In this document: piece by piece, positions 43,506-54,600 of the stretch | Layout of the letters: every line of letters begins with the position of its first letter | How positions within the stretch are numbered: the first letter of the stretch is position 1 | Assembly (NCBI GenBank): GCA_036376245.1 | Contig: DASVAS010000004.1 | Location: 62,001-126,000 of the forward strand | DNA: 64,000 nt | Reading direction: 5' to 3' | Origin: DATARR01 sp036376245 | GTDB lineage: Bacteria; Acidobacteriota; Thermoanaerobaculia; Multivoradales; UBA5704 | Translations under genes and position numbers: made by a program | The notes under the pieces: generated by a model | Told to the model about the DNA's origin: nothing | The model's input: only the letters and a program-made list of their open reading frames with translations | Databases searched by the model: none

Positions 43506-43527
43506 CGGAGGGGATGGGTGCGTCCCG

Positions 43528-43926
43528 TTACGCGCGTTCGCGCTCGCGCATCCACGCTTCCGACACGGCGCGCCCGGCGGCGATGTCGTCCACGACCAGG
43601 ATCAACTGGTGGTCGTGGTCGCTGTAGAGGACTTCGATGTTGACGCCGGCGTCCGCCATCCGCCGCGTGATCTTGCCGAGCTGGCCCGGCTCATCCTGGT
43701 TCAAGCGCTGGACGAGCACCTCCCGCTCCTCCAGGACACGGATGCCCGCCGCTTCGAGGGCGTTCCTGGCAGCGGCCGCATCCTCGACGAGGAAGTGGGC
43801 GACGCCGCGGCCGTCGACAACCCACGCGCCGCCGCCCTCGACACTCACTCCGGCACGGCCCAGGGCATCGCCCATCTCGGCCAGCGCCCCGGGGCGGTGT
43901 TCAAGCTGGATGGCCAGATCCTTCAT
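43528..43926 (-). CDS. ACT-domain protein (two tandem ACT domains)
   Basis: 132 residues: MKDLAIQLEHRPGALAEMGDALGRAGVSVEG is a first ACT domain, and QRLNQDEPGQLGKITRRMADAGVNIEVLYSD is a second. ACT pairs bind amino acids as regulatory modules. Here they stand alone, perhaps as a sensor partner. AAGGAG precedes the ATG. No amino-acid biosynthesis gene is adjacent. Confidence 0.85.
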   Translation of the reverse strand: MKDLAIQLEHRPGALAEMGDALGRAGVSVEGGGAWVVDGRGVAHFLVEDAAAARNALEAAGIRVLEEREVLVQRLNQDEPGQLGKITRRMADAGVNIEVLYSDHDHQLILVVDDIAAGRAVSEAWMRERERA

Positions 43927-43963
43927 GTCGGCTCCTTAGAGGTAGTGCTCCCCGAGGGAGGGG

Positions 43964-44317
43964 CTAGATGTCTTGCGGTTCGAGAAGAAGGTAGAGGCCG
44001 TCCAGGACTTGCTGAATGCGATCGGGAGAAAGGGTGCCAATCTTCTCCGTGAGATCCTCTTTATCCACGGTATAGACCTGCGTGACGTTGACGACACTCC
44101 TCTTGGGCAGGTTCGCTTCCCCTTCCTCCAGAAGGACGTTGCCGGGACTCTCCGCCCTCTGAAGGTTGGAGGTCAGGCCGCAGATGACAACCGTGTCGAG
44201 GCGACTCTGGTTGTAGATGTCGTTCTGGACGACTACGTAGGGATGAAGGAAGCCGGGACCTGAGCCGGAGGGAGTCCCCAGATCAACCCAGAAGACATCT
44301 CCCTGTCGGATCACCAC
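43964..44317 (-). CDS. MazF/PemK-type endoribonuclease toxin
   Basis: 117 residues. The N-terminus VIRQGDVFWVDLGTPSGSGPGFLHPYVVVQND has the MazF pattern, with the conserved GD..WVDL and the HP(Y/V)VVVQND block, followed by TVVICGLTSNL and later SVVNVTQVYTVDKEDL. It is expected to cleave mRNA. It overlaps the antitoxin gene by 7 nt. Confidence 0.9.
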   Translation of the reverse strand: MVIRQGDVFWVDLGTPSGSGPGFLHPYVVVQNDIYNQSRLDTVVICGLTSNLQRAESPGNVLLEEGEANLPKRSVVNVTQVYTVDKEDLTEKIGTLSPDRIQQVLDGLYLLLEPQDI

Positions 44318-44568
44318 TCGCCAGTCACCAAACGGCGCTGCTTGTCCCGCATGGCACGTCGGCGTGACACCTCTTCGGGATCTGGCGAAACATCGCCGTA
44401 AGCGCGATTGATCGCTTCGAAGAGAGCCCGGCCTTCTGAGGCCGCGGGTCGGCCTCTGTATCGCATCTCGATGACGAGGCCGTCGACCTCGGCGAGGACC
44501 GGATGTTCAGGGTCTTCCTTGAGTTTGGCGACCGCGGCTTCCAGGCCTTGGATCCTCAGGGCTCTCAT
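44311..44568 (-). CDS. Antitoxin of the MazF-like pair
   Basis: 85 residues; the gene precedes and overlaps the toxin. The body is helical with a short strand (VDGLVIEMRYRGRP). A clear DNA-binding motif is not evident, so identity rests on position. The ATG has no separate ribosome site; a -10 TATACT lies 7 nt before it, so translation is probably leaderless. Confidence 0.75.
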   Translation of the reverse strand: MRALRIQGLEAAVAKLKEDPEHPVLAEVDGLVIEMRYRGRPAASEGRALFEAINRAYGDVSPDPEEVSRRRAMRDKQRRLVTGEW

Positions 44569-44575
44569 TCCTGGA

Positions 44576-44581
44576 AGTATA
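44576..44581 (-). promoter_or_regulatory. -10 box TATACT 7 nt before the antitoxin ATG
   Basis: TATACT (44581-44576) is followed by TCCAGGA and ATG at 44568. The spacing places the transcription start at the A of ATG. The AGGA in the spacer touches the start codon and is too close to act as a normal ribosome site. Confidence 0.55.
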
Positions 44582-44590
44582 GCGCTGAGC

Positions 44591-46030
44591 TCACGAAACG
44601 GCCGCCTCGCCCGCCAGGTCCCGGTGATCCTTGAGGAACGTCTCGGGCTTGCTGAAGACGTTGGCGATGTTCATCCCCTTGCGCACGGCGCCCAACGAGA
44701 CCTTGCCGGTGGCGAGGGCCGCCCCCAGAGCCAGATAGGTGCGCGCCTTGCCGCGGTGGCGGTAGCGGACTTCCAGGACGTGGCGCCAGAGCCGCGAGTA
44801 TTCCTCGTAGAAGTCCTTCAAGGGCAGCCGGGTGGGTAAGACCGTGTGGACGATGTCGTACATCTCCCAGTTGCGGGTGGTCACCTGCCGCTGGGCGGTC
44901 TCCCAGAGGTCGGTGCCGGGCAGCGGCGTCAGGATCGAGAAGCCGCTGTTGTAGGCGCCGGTCTCGTCGATCCAGGCGCGCAGGCGGGCGAAGTCCTCGT
45001 GGTCCCAGGCCGGATCGACGATGAAGTTGGGCGTGTAGCCGACGCCCATCTCGCGCAGGATGGCCAGGGCGCGGGCGTTGTTGGCCATCGTGTTCTTCTT
45101 GTTGACGGCGTCCAGCCCTTCGTCGGTGACCGCCTCCAGGCCGAGGAAGATGGCGAGGCTGCCGCAGTCCTTCCACATCTCGATCAGGTGGGGGAACTTG
45201 CAGATGATGTCCGTGCGGGTCTGCACGGTGAAGTATTTCTTGATCCCCGCCGCCTTGATCTGCCGCGCCATCTCCTCGCCGCGGCGGACGTCCATCCAGA
45301 AGATGTCGTCGGTGATGAAGATGTTGGGCGCTTCGATCTGGCGCAGCTCCTCGACGACCCGCTCGGGGGATTTCTGACGGAAGCTGCTCTCGTGGAATTT
45401 CCAGACCGAACAGAAATTGCACTTGAACGGGCAGCCGCGCGCCGTCTCCATCAGGGCCAGGGGCTTGCGGAAATTGATGTAGTAGTGCGGCGCGTAATGG
45501 GCGATGAGGTGCCGGGCGGGCAGGGGCAGATCGTCCAGGTTCTTGCGGGTGGGCGCCGCGCCGGTGAGCACGGGCTCGCCGCCGTCGTTGAGGAGCAGGC
45601 CCGGAACCTTCTTGAGGTCGCCGCCATGCTCCAGGGCGTCCACCAGCGCCGGCATGACCTCCTCGCCGTCGCCGATCGCCACGGCGTCGATGACCGGCTG
45701 GAGGAACCAGTTGGGCTCGCGGGAGGCGTCGTGCCCGCCGATGACGATGAAGGCGTCGGGCATCTCCCGGCGCACCCGCTCGGCCAGCCGCAGGGTGCGG
45801 AAGCGCTCGGTGGTGAAGTTGCACTGGAGGCCCACGACCTGGGGGCCGAAGGCGCGGCAGAGCGCCATGCCCTTCTCCTCCCCGTCGATCCGGAAGTCGA
45901 AGATCCGGACGGTGTGGCCGTCCTGTTCGAGGCCGCCGGCGATGGAGATCGGGCCGAGCGGCTCCACGAAGGTCAGCATCTCCAGACCCAGGATTCCGCC
46001 GATGGGGGGCTTGAGAAAGGCGACGTTCAT
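44591..46030 (-). CDS. B12-binding-domain radical SAM protein
   Basis: 479 residues from ATG 46030, with GGAGG upstream. The N-terminal cobalamin-binding Rossmann-like part (about 1-140) includes VVGLQCNFTTERFRTLRLAERVRREMPDAFIVIGGHDAS and AIGDGEEVMPALVDAL, fragments of the family pattern. The iron-sulphur motif is C200-x3-C204-x2-C207 (ARGCPFKCNFCSVW). The later FLGLEAVTDEGLDAVNKKNT block is typical of the BchE-like branch. Such enzymes modify lipids, tetrapyrroles or natural products. Substrate unknown; no pathway genes adjoin. Confidence 0.88.
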   Translation of the reverse strand: MNVAFLKPPIGGILGLEMLTFVEPLGPISIAGGLEQDGHTVRIFDFRIDGEEKGMALCRAFGPQVVGLQCNFTTERFRTLRLAERVRREMPDAFIVIGGHDASREPNWFLQPVIDAVAIGDGEEVMPALVDALEHGGDLKKVPGLLLNDGGEPVLTGAAPTRKNLDDLPLPARHLIAHYAPHYYINFRKPLALMETARGCPFKCNFCSVWKFHESSFRQKSPERVVEELRQIEAPNIFITDDIFWMDVRRGEEMARQIKAAGIKKYFTVQTRTDIICKFPHLIEMWKDCGSLAIFLGLEAVTDEGLDAVNKKNTMANNARALAILREMGVGYTPNFIVDPAWDHEDFARLRAWIDETGAYNSGFSILTPLPGTDLWETAQRQVTTRNWEMYDIVHTVLPTRLPLKDFYEEYSRLWRHVLEVRYRHRGKARTYLALGAALATGKVSLGAVRKGMNIANVFSKPETFLKDHRDLAGEAAVS

Positions 46031-46117
46031 GGACGGGCCTCCAGACGGGTTGTGGACGTTCCCGCGCATGGAAACAGAACCAGGGTCGGATGTCAACGGG
46101 AGCGGCGGCCACCCCCC

Positions 46118-46654
46118 TTACAACTTCAGCACCATCTTGATCATGTCGTGCTGATTGCCATCCGGGTCGGTCCCGTAGCCGGGGATGGTGTAGCCCTCGA
46201 AGCCGAGGTTCTTGAGGGTCTCGACGGCGTCGGCCTCGAAGTCGGAGATCAGCATGCAGGTGAGGTGGCGCAGGCCGTTGGAGCGGGCGGTGGCGATGAA
46301 GTTGTTGATCAGGAGAGAGCCCAGGCCCGCGCCCCGGTAGTCGGGGTCGATCAGCCACTTGACGCGGCCCACCAGCCGCAGGGGGCTGCCCTCGCGGCGG
46401 TGCAGGGTGGCGTCGGCCACGATCTTCCGGCCGTCCAGCGCCAGCAGCGGCAGGACCTTGCCGTAGTCGAGCTCGCGGCCCCAGCTCTCGATCAGGGCGC
46501 GGTTGTCGATCCGGTCCCAGGCGAAGCGGCGGACGTCCTCGGGCAGGTGGTGGAAGAACTCGTAGAGAGCGTCGACGTCGTTCTCGTTGAACGGACGGAT
46601 CAGCAGACGACGGCCGTCCCGCAGCACGGCCTCTTGGGGGTAGCGGATAGACAT
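46118..46654 (-). CDS. GNAT-family N-acetyltransferase
   Basis: 178 residues from ATG 46654, with AGGAGGG upstream. RLLIRPFNENDVDALYEFFHHLPEDVRRF is the GNAT start, and WLIDPDYRGAGLGSLLINNFIATARSNGL contains the acetyl-CoA motif (R/QxxGxG/A as RGAGLG). The region after is helical, then ETLKNLGFEGY. It resembles the acetyltransferase module related to protein lysine acetyltransferases. Substrate unknown. Confidence 0.9.
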   Translation of the reverse strand: MSIRYPQEAVLRDGRRLLIRPFNENDVDALYEFFHHLPEDVRRFAWDRIDNRALIESWGRELDYGKVLPLLALDGRKIVADATLHRREGSPLRLVGRVKWLIDPDYRGAGLGSLLINNFIATARSNGLRHLTCMLISDFEADAVETLKNLGFEGYTIPGYGTDPDGNQHDMIKMVLKL

Positions 46655-46694
46655 GTTCCCTCCTAAGAAATCACGGACGAGGCGGGAGCCTAGC

Positions 46695-46731
46695 ACGGCG
46701 GGGCCGGTGGGCGAGAGCCCGGCCCCGCCGT
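46695..46731. terminator. GC hairpin between the GNAT gene and the secreted protein gene
   Basis: ACGGCGGGGCCGG (46695-46707) and CCGGCCCCGCCGT (46719-46731) form a perfect 13-bp stem with an 11-nt loop. It lies just downstream of the gene ending at 46746 on the minus strand. No T tract follows, so a terminator role is likely but not certain. Confidence 0.55.
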
Positions 46732-46745
46732 CAGGATGAGACCTC

Positions 46746-47810
46746 TTAGAGAGATCCGAGCCAGGGAGTGCCTTCGAGGATCTGGCCGAAGTCGACCGTG
46801 GCCGGCGACGGCGTGGCGGCGCCCGGCTGGAAGGTGAGCTGCGCGCCGATGTCGCTGGTCAGGCGGATCCCGGTGCCGCCGAAGACCGGCGGAACCAGGA
46901 AGACGTTCAGCGCGACGGTGGAGGTCGTGCAGCCGAGTTGGAGGCTGCTGGAGCAGTTCGGGAGGATGCTCAGCGTGCCGCCCGTGATCGCGCCGGAGCC
47001 GTCGGTGGTCAGGGCGAGCTCCAGCGCGACCTTGCCGTTGGTGGCCGCGCCGTTCGTCCCCACGGGATAGACGTCGATCCGGTAGGTGAGCTGTTCCTCA
47101 CCCCGGAAGATGGCGATCTCGAAATCCTGGGCGGGGGTGGTCGGCGAGGTGACGCGGAAGGTCCGCTGCAGGATTTCGAAGACGAGGCGGTCGAAATCGG
47201 TGAACTGGGTGTGGCAGGGGGTGGTCAGGCCGGCCAGGGTGAGGCCGCGGCCCGGCTTGGTGTCGGCGCCCCGCCGCAGGCCGCACTGGGCCACCGTGGT
47301 GTCCCCGATGTTGTTGATCTGGAGCCGGCCGGTGCTGGTGTCGTTGCCGCCCAGGGTCGGATTGAGGAAGACGACGAGAGCGTTGTTGGCGTTGGCGTTC
47401 ACCAGGTTGCTGGAGGTGTCCTCCCGCACCAGGGAGACCTGCTCCAGCCGCTGACGGTTCGGGTTCAAGAGGGTCGTGCGGATGCTCGGGTTGAGGCTGA
47501 ACGCCAGGAAGCTCTCGGCGCGGGTGCCGCCTCCCGGGTTGGCGGCCGTGAACGGCGACTGGTTGGCGACCGCCAGTCCTTCGTAGAAGCCGAAGCGGTT
47601 GCTGTAGGTGACCAGAAGGTTCAGCGACAGGTTGTTCTGCGGGTCGTTGACGCCCTGGAGGCTCATCCGGGAGAGCAGGGCGGCGAGTTGCAGCTCGTTG
47701 CAGGTGACCTGCTCGGAGGTGAGGGTGTTGGTCAGCGGCTGGGCGGCGGCGAGCCCGGCGATGAGAAGAGAGAAGACGGTGAAGGACAGAGCGGCAAGAT
47801 TTCTGCGCAT
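46746..47810 (-). CDS. Secreted protein of unknown function
   Basis: 354 residues with a signal peptide (MRRNLAALSFTVFSLLIAGLAAAQ) and AGGAGG upstream. The mature part is Asn/Thr-rich and beta-strand-prone (FLAFSLNPSIRTTLLNPNRQ, NNALVVFLNPTLGGNDTSTG), with four Cys in two nearby pairs. It looks like an extracellular beta-sandwich protein. No family recognised. Confidence 0.75.
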   Translation of the reverse strand: MRRNLAALSFTVFSLLIAGLAAAQPLTNTLTSEQVTCNELQLAALLSRMSLQGVNDPQNNLSLNLLVTYSNRFGFYEGLAVANQSPFTAANPGGGTRAESFLAFSLNPSIRTTLLNPNRQRLEQVSLVREDTSSNLVNANANNALVVFLNPTLGGNDTSTGRLQINNIGDTTVAQCGLRRGADTKPGRGLTLAGLTTPCHTQFTDFDRLVFEILQRTFRVTSPTTPAQDFEIAIFRGEEQLTYRIDVYPVGTNGAATNGKVALELALTTDGSGAITGGTLSILPNCSSSLQLGCTTSTVALNVFLVPPVFGGTGIRLTSDIGAQLTFQPGAATPSPATVDFGQILEGTPWLGSL

Positions 47811-48029
47811 GGTGCCAAGCCTCCTGGAAGTTCAGACGTTGTTGTGCTTGCTGACAACCCGGACACCGGCCTCTCGCCCGGACCGTAGGCGTCGGGTCAC
47901 CAAAGGATTTTCAGATCTTCATGGATCGTGCCAGTTCGAAATGGGGATATGGCATGGCAATTGCTCAGGATCCTGTGCAACGCCGGCACCCCTTGGGTGG
48001 GGACGGCGTCAGGCGAAGGAGAAACGGCG

Positions 48030-48287
48030 GTGTTCAGGGTTCAGGATCAGGCGACGGAATCGGCTCTTTGCGTTGGGATCATGGCGGCGGTGGTGTGGGG
48101 GATCGGGCTGGGCCTGTACGGCTTCTACCAGCCGCCGGGTCAGATCTCCTGGCTCCTCTGGAGCGTTCAGTTGGTCGCCGGGGTCCTCGCCTGTGTGGTG
48201 GCGGCGCTGGCGCTCGTGCGCGGGCGGGAGTGGTTGCTGGCGCGGCTCCAGGCGCAGCCGCAGGAACACATTCCTTCAAATAGTTGA
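48030..48287 (+). CDS. Small membrane protein with two helices
   Basis: 85 residues from GTG 48030, chosen because AAGGAG lies 8 nt upstream; a longer frame from 47928 lacks a site. Two hydrophobic helices: ALCVGIMAAVVWGIGLGLYGFY and ISWLLWSVQLVAGVLACVVAALAL (each only partly listed). A basic C-terminus follows, suggesting the tail is cytoplasmic. Function unknown. Confidence 0.6.
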   Translation: MFRVQDQATESALCVGIMAAVVWGIGLGLYGFYQPPGQISWLLWSVQLVAGVLACVVAALALVRGREWLLARLQAQPQEHIPSNS

Positions 48288-48367
48288 ATTTCAAATTCGG
48301 CGCGCTGGATTTTCAGCACGCTCAGACTGCTCAGAAAAGCCTGGAATCCGACTCTCCACCAAAAGGT

Positions 48368-48373
48368 TAGACT
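48368..48373 (+). promoter_or_regulatory. -10 box TAGACT 6 nt before the mfd ATG
   Basis: TAGACT (48368-48373) is followed by CCCTGC and the ATG at 48380. No ribosome site precedes the start, so mfd is probably leaderless. No good -35 is seen. Confidence 0.5.
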
Positions 48374-48379
48374 CCCTGC

Positions 48380-51850
<3,471 letters not shown>

Positions 51851-51860
51851 GAGCGGACCT

Positions 51861-52721
51861 ATGAGAGCGGCGGGCAAGGGAACATTGAGCTTCGGGATGG
51901 CGTTGCTGATGATGGCCTGCCAGCGGCCCGCGCCGCCGGCGCCGGACGTGGTGGCGCGCATCGGCGAGACCGAGGTGCGCTACTCCGAGCTCGAGGCCTA
52001 CATCGAGGCCACCGTGGGCGACACCGGCGGCACGCTCGGCGGCGACGTGCTCTCCGGGCTGTTCGATCAGTTCCTGGAAGAGCGGCTGCTGGCGCGGCTG
52101 GCGGTGGACCGTGGGGTCGCGGCGGCGGCCGAGGGCGCCGCCGGCCGGCGCCGGGCCATCGACGCGCTGCTCCAGGACGGGCTGCGGCGGGAGCCGGCCC
52201 CGGCGGAGATCGCCGGCTTCTACCAGGCGCACCGCCAGGAGTTCGCGCGGCCGGAGCGGGTGCGGGTGCGGCAGATCCTGACCGAGGACCGGGCCAGCGC
52301 CGAGAAGGCCCTGCGCGAGATCGCCGCCGGCCAGCCCTTCGAAGCCGTGGCGCGGCGGCTCTCCAAGGACCCCAGCGCGGCTTCGGGCGGCTACCAGGGC
52401 GAGCTGTCGCGCGCCGAGCTGCCGCCGGCCTTCGCGGACACCATCTTCCGCCTCGGGCCGGGCGAGGTGAGCGGCCTGGTGCAGGCGGACTACGGCTTCC
52501 ACATCTTCCAGGTGACGGAGCGGGAGCCGGCGGAGGTGATGCCCCTGGAGGCCGCGCGGGACGAGATCGTGGCCCGCCTGCGCCGCGAGCGGGCGGACCG
52601 CCTCCTGGGCTCGCTGGTCCAGGAGGCCAGGCGTCAATACAATGTCAAGGTTTACGAACGCAATCTGCCGTTCGGCTATGAGGGTCCCTATGGTGAATCG
52701 CAGACCAAGAAGGCTGGCTAG
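51861..52721 (+). CDS. Parvulin-type peptidyl-prolyl isomerase lipoprotein
   Basis: 286 residues. A lipoprotein signal ends in LLMMAC (lipobox, Cys20). A SurA-N-like helical segment follows, then a rotamase domain (about 130-235: RVRQILTEDRASAEKALREI, FEAVARRLSKDPSAASGGYQG, LQADYGFHIFQVTERE-like). It is expected in the periplasm on a membrane anchor. It starts 10 nt after mfd, and its 3' end overlaps the next chaperone gene by 32 nt, so the three form an operon. Confidence 0.88.
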   Translation: MRAAGKGTLSFGMALLMMACQRPAPPAPDVVARIGETEVRYSELEAYIEATVGDTGGTLGGDVLSGLFDQFLEERLLARLAVDRGVAAAAEGAAGRRRAIDALLQDGLRREPAPAEIAGFYQAHRQEFARPERVRVRQILTEDRASAEKALREIAAGQPFEAVARRLSKDPSAASGGYQGELSRAELPPAFADTIFRLGPGEVSGLVQADYGFHIFQVTEREPAEVMPLEAARDEIVARLRRERADRLLGSLVQEARRQYNVKVYERNLPFGYEGPYGESQTKKAG

Positions 52722-53910
52722 CCTGTTTCTCTTCCTCGCGGGCTTCGGGGCGGTCCCGGCGCTCCACGCCGAAGTGTTGAACCGCATCGTCCTGCGGGTC
52801 AACGACCGCATCGCCACGCTCCATGACTACGAGAAGCGGCGCGAGGCCGTGATCGCCGACGTGGGACGCCGGACGCAGGATCCCGAGGAGCGGCAGCGCA
52901 TGCTCACCGAGGCCGGCAACGCGACGTTCGCCGCCATGTACCGCGAGTTGCTCCTGGAGTCCCGGGCCGACCAGCTCGGCATCGGCATCAGCGACGCCCA
53001 GATCGACGCCGCCATCGCCCGCATCCGGGAGAACTTCAACCTCAAGACCGACGCGGATCTGCAGGCCGCCCTGGCCAGCTCCGGCATGACCATGGAGCAG
53101 CTGCGCGAGCAGATCCGCTCGCAGCAGCGGCTGGACGAGGCGCGCCAGCGGGACATCGAGGCCCGCGTCAAGATCGAGGAGGAGGACCTCCGCCGCTACT
53201 ACCGCAAGAACCTCGAGCAGTTCCGCCAGCCCGAGCAGCTCCAGCTCCGCGAGGTGGTGGTGCTGGAGGAGGGCGCGCCGGCCGAGGAGAGGAGCCGTAT
53301 CGCCGCGGAGATCCGCACCCGGGTGCTCGGCGGCGCGTCGCTGGCCGACGTCGTGGCCGAGCACGCCGGCAAGGGGGTGACCAGCAACGTCATCGAGCTC
53401 GGCTGGGTCTCGCCCGGCGACCTGGACAAGAGCCTGGAGACCGCCATCTGGGCGCTCCCGACGGGCTCCCTGAGCGAGCCGGTGCCGGCTCGCGGCGGTC
53501 TCCACATCGTGCAGGTGCTCGACCGCCGCGAGTCGCGCGTGTTGCCGTTCGCCGAGGTCTCGGCCGCCATCGAGCAGCGCGAGCAGCAGCGGGTCTTCCG
53601 CGAGGAGTTCTCCAAGTACATGGCGGAGCTGGAGCAGAAGGCCCTGATCGTGGCCAACCCACCCGCCGAGGCGGCCAACTTCCGGCGCTTCCTCAGCGAA
53701 GAAGGGTCGGAGGGCGGCGAAGGCCTCCCCGCCGACACCGGCGCGCCGGAGGCCGCTCCCCCGACGGGCACGGAGCCCGCTTCGCCGGCCACTTCGCCCA
53801 CCGCGCCGGGCGGCCAGCCGGGGAGCCTCCCCACGCCCAAGCCGGTGGACCCCAGCCCGGCGCCGACCGAGGTGCCGCCGCCTTCACCGCCGCCACCGGG
53901 AACGCTGTAG
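52690..53910 (+). CDS. SurA-like periplasmic chaperone / peptidyl-prolyl isomerase
   Basis: 406 residues from ATG 52690, with GAGGG upstream. A signal peptide (RLASLFLFLAGFGAVPALHA) is followed by a SurA N-domain (NRIVLRVNDRIATLHDYEKR; ISDAQIDAAIARIRENFNL). One parvulin domain spans about 195-300 (LREVVVLEEGAPAEERSRIA, then ELGWVSPGDLDKSLETAIWAL). A long Pro/Thr/Ala-rich tail (about 340-406) is unusual for SurA. It probably escorts outer-membrane proteins. Confidence 0.87.
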   Translation: MVNRRPRRLASLFLFLAGFGAVPALHAEVLNRIVLRVNDRIATLHDYEKRREAVIADVGRRTQDPEERQRMLTEAGNATFAAMYRELLLESRADQLGIGISDAQIDAAIARIRENFNLKTDADLQAALASSGMTMEQLREQIRSQQRLDEARQRDIEARVKIEEEDLRRYYRKNLEQFRQPEQLQLREVVVLEEGAPAEERSRIAAEIRTRVLGGASLADVVAEHAGKGVTSNVIELGWVSPGDLDKSLETAIWALPTGSLSEPVPARGGLHIVQVLDRRESRVLPFAEVSAAIEQREQQRVFREEFSKYMAELEQKALIVANPPAEAANFRRFLSEEGSEGGEGLPADTGAPEAAPPTGTEPASPATSPTAPGGQPGSLPTPKPVDPSPAPTEVPPPSPPPPGTL

Positions 53911-53941
53911 GAAATTGATGCTCTGATCCGCCGCCTTGCCG

Positions 53942-53975
53942 AACGCCCGCGACGCTCTCGCGGGCGTTTTCCTTT
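53942..53975 (+). terminator. Rho-independent terminator after the chaperone operon
   Basis: AACGCCCGCGA (53942-53952) and TCGCGGGCGTT (53958-53968) form a perfect 11-bp stem with a 5-nt loop, followed by TTCCTTTCC. It separates the mfd-chaperone operon from the dcw cluster. Confidence 0.85.
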
Positions 53976-54037
53976 CCCTTCCGACACAGTGTTTCGCCTC
54001 GTTTGCGCGTGCCTTTCGATCACTGCGGGGATCTTGG

Positions 54038-54086
54038 TGGTCCGTGGTGGAAAAAAATGGACAAAAGTGGAGCGGACTGGTAGGCT
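54038..54086 (+). promoter_or_regulatory. dcw promoter with five MraZ-type TGG boxes at 10-bp spacing
   Basis: TGG trinucleotides lie at 54038, 54048, 54058, 54068 and 54078, mostly as TGGA. MraZ of E. coli binds direct TGGGA boxes with the same 10-bp period. TGGACA (54058-54063), a 17-bp spacer and TAGGCT (54081-54086) make a promoter overlapped by the boxes, so binding would repress it. A small hairpin CCTCA-GTAGC-TGAGG (54091-54105) follows in the leader. Confidence 0.75.
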
Positions 54087-54120
54087 TTGACCTCAGTAGC
54101 TGAGGTATCGGGGCCAAGTC

Positions 54121-54561
54121 ATGTTTCGTGGAAGCGCTCCAACCAAAATCGACGACAAGGGACGCCTGAAGATCCCCACGGACTTTCGCCGTCTGATGGA
54201 GGAGCGCTTCGGGCCGGACCTGTTCGTCACGTCGGTCCAGGGGGACTCGGCGCTGCTCTATCCGCTGCCCGTGTGGGAGGAGATCGAGCGGCGGCTGTCG
54301 GCGATGCCGGCCACGGACCGCACCAAGATGCGCTTCCTGGAGCGGGTCAACTACTTCGGCCAGCAGGTGCGGGTGGACCCCCAGGGGCGGATCGTGATCC
54401 CGCAGATCCTGCGGGAGAGCGCCAGCATGAACGGCGACGTGGTGGTCAGCGGCCAGCTCGACCACCTGGTGGTGTGGAACCACGAGCGCTTCGTGTCGCG
54501 GCTGGAGGATCAGCCGTTTACGGACGAGGACTTCAGTGCCCTCAGCGCGCAAGGGATCTGA
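54121..54561 (+). CDS. mraZ: Transcriptional regulator MraZ
   Basis: 146 residues with two AbrB/SpoVT-type halves: FRGSAPTKIDDKGRLKIPTDFR and later VDPQGRIVIPQILRES. MraZ forms a ring and regulates the dcw operon through direct repeats, which are present upstream. It is the first gene of the cluster, as usual. The C-terminal tail is short and acidic. Confidence 0.95.
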   Translation: MFRGSAPTKIDDKGRLKIPTDFRRLMEERFGPDLFVTSVQGDSALLYPLPVWEEIERRLSAMPATDRTKMRFLERVNYFGQQVRVDPQGRIVIPQILRESASMNGDVVVSGQLDHLVVWNHERFVSRLEDQPFTDEDFSALSAQGI

Positions 54562-54600
54562 GCGGGCCGCGCGGTCCGCGGAGGGAGGACGGTCGAGCCG

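Noticed and set aside
42906..43555. Short open frames on both strands inside the TGTYGC field
   Set aside because: They are Arg/Ser/Thr-rich, overlap each other, lack ribosome sites, and follow the repeated motif rather than a protein pattern.
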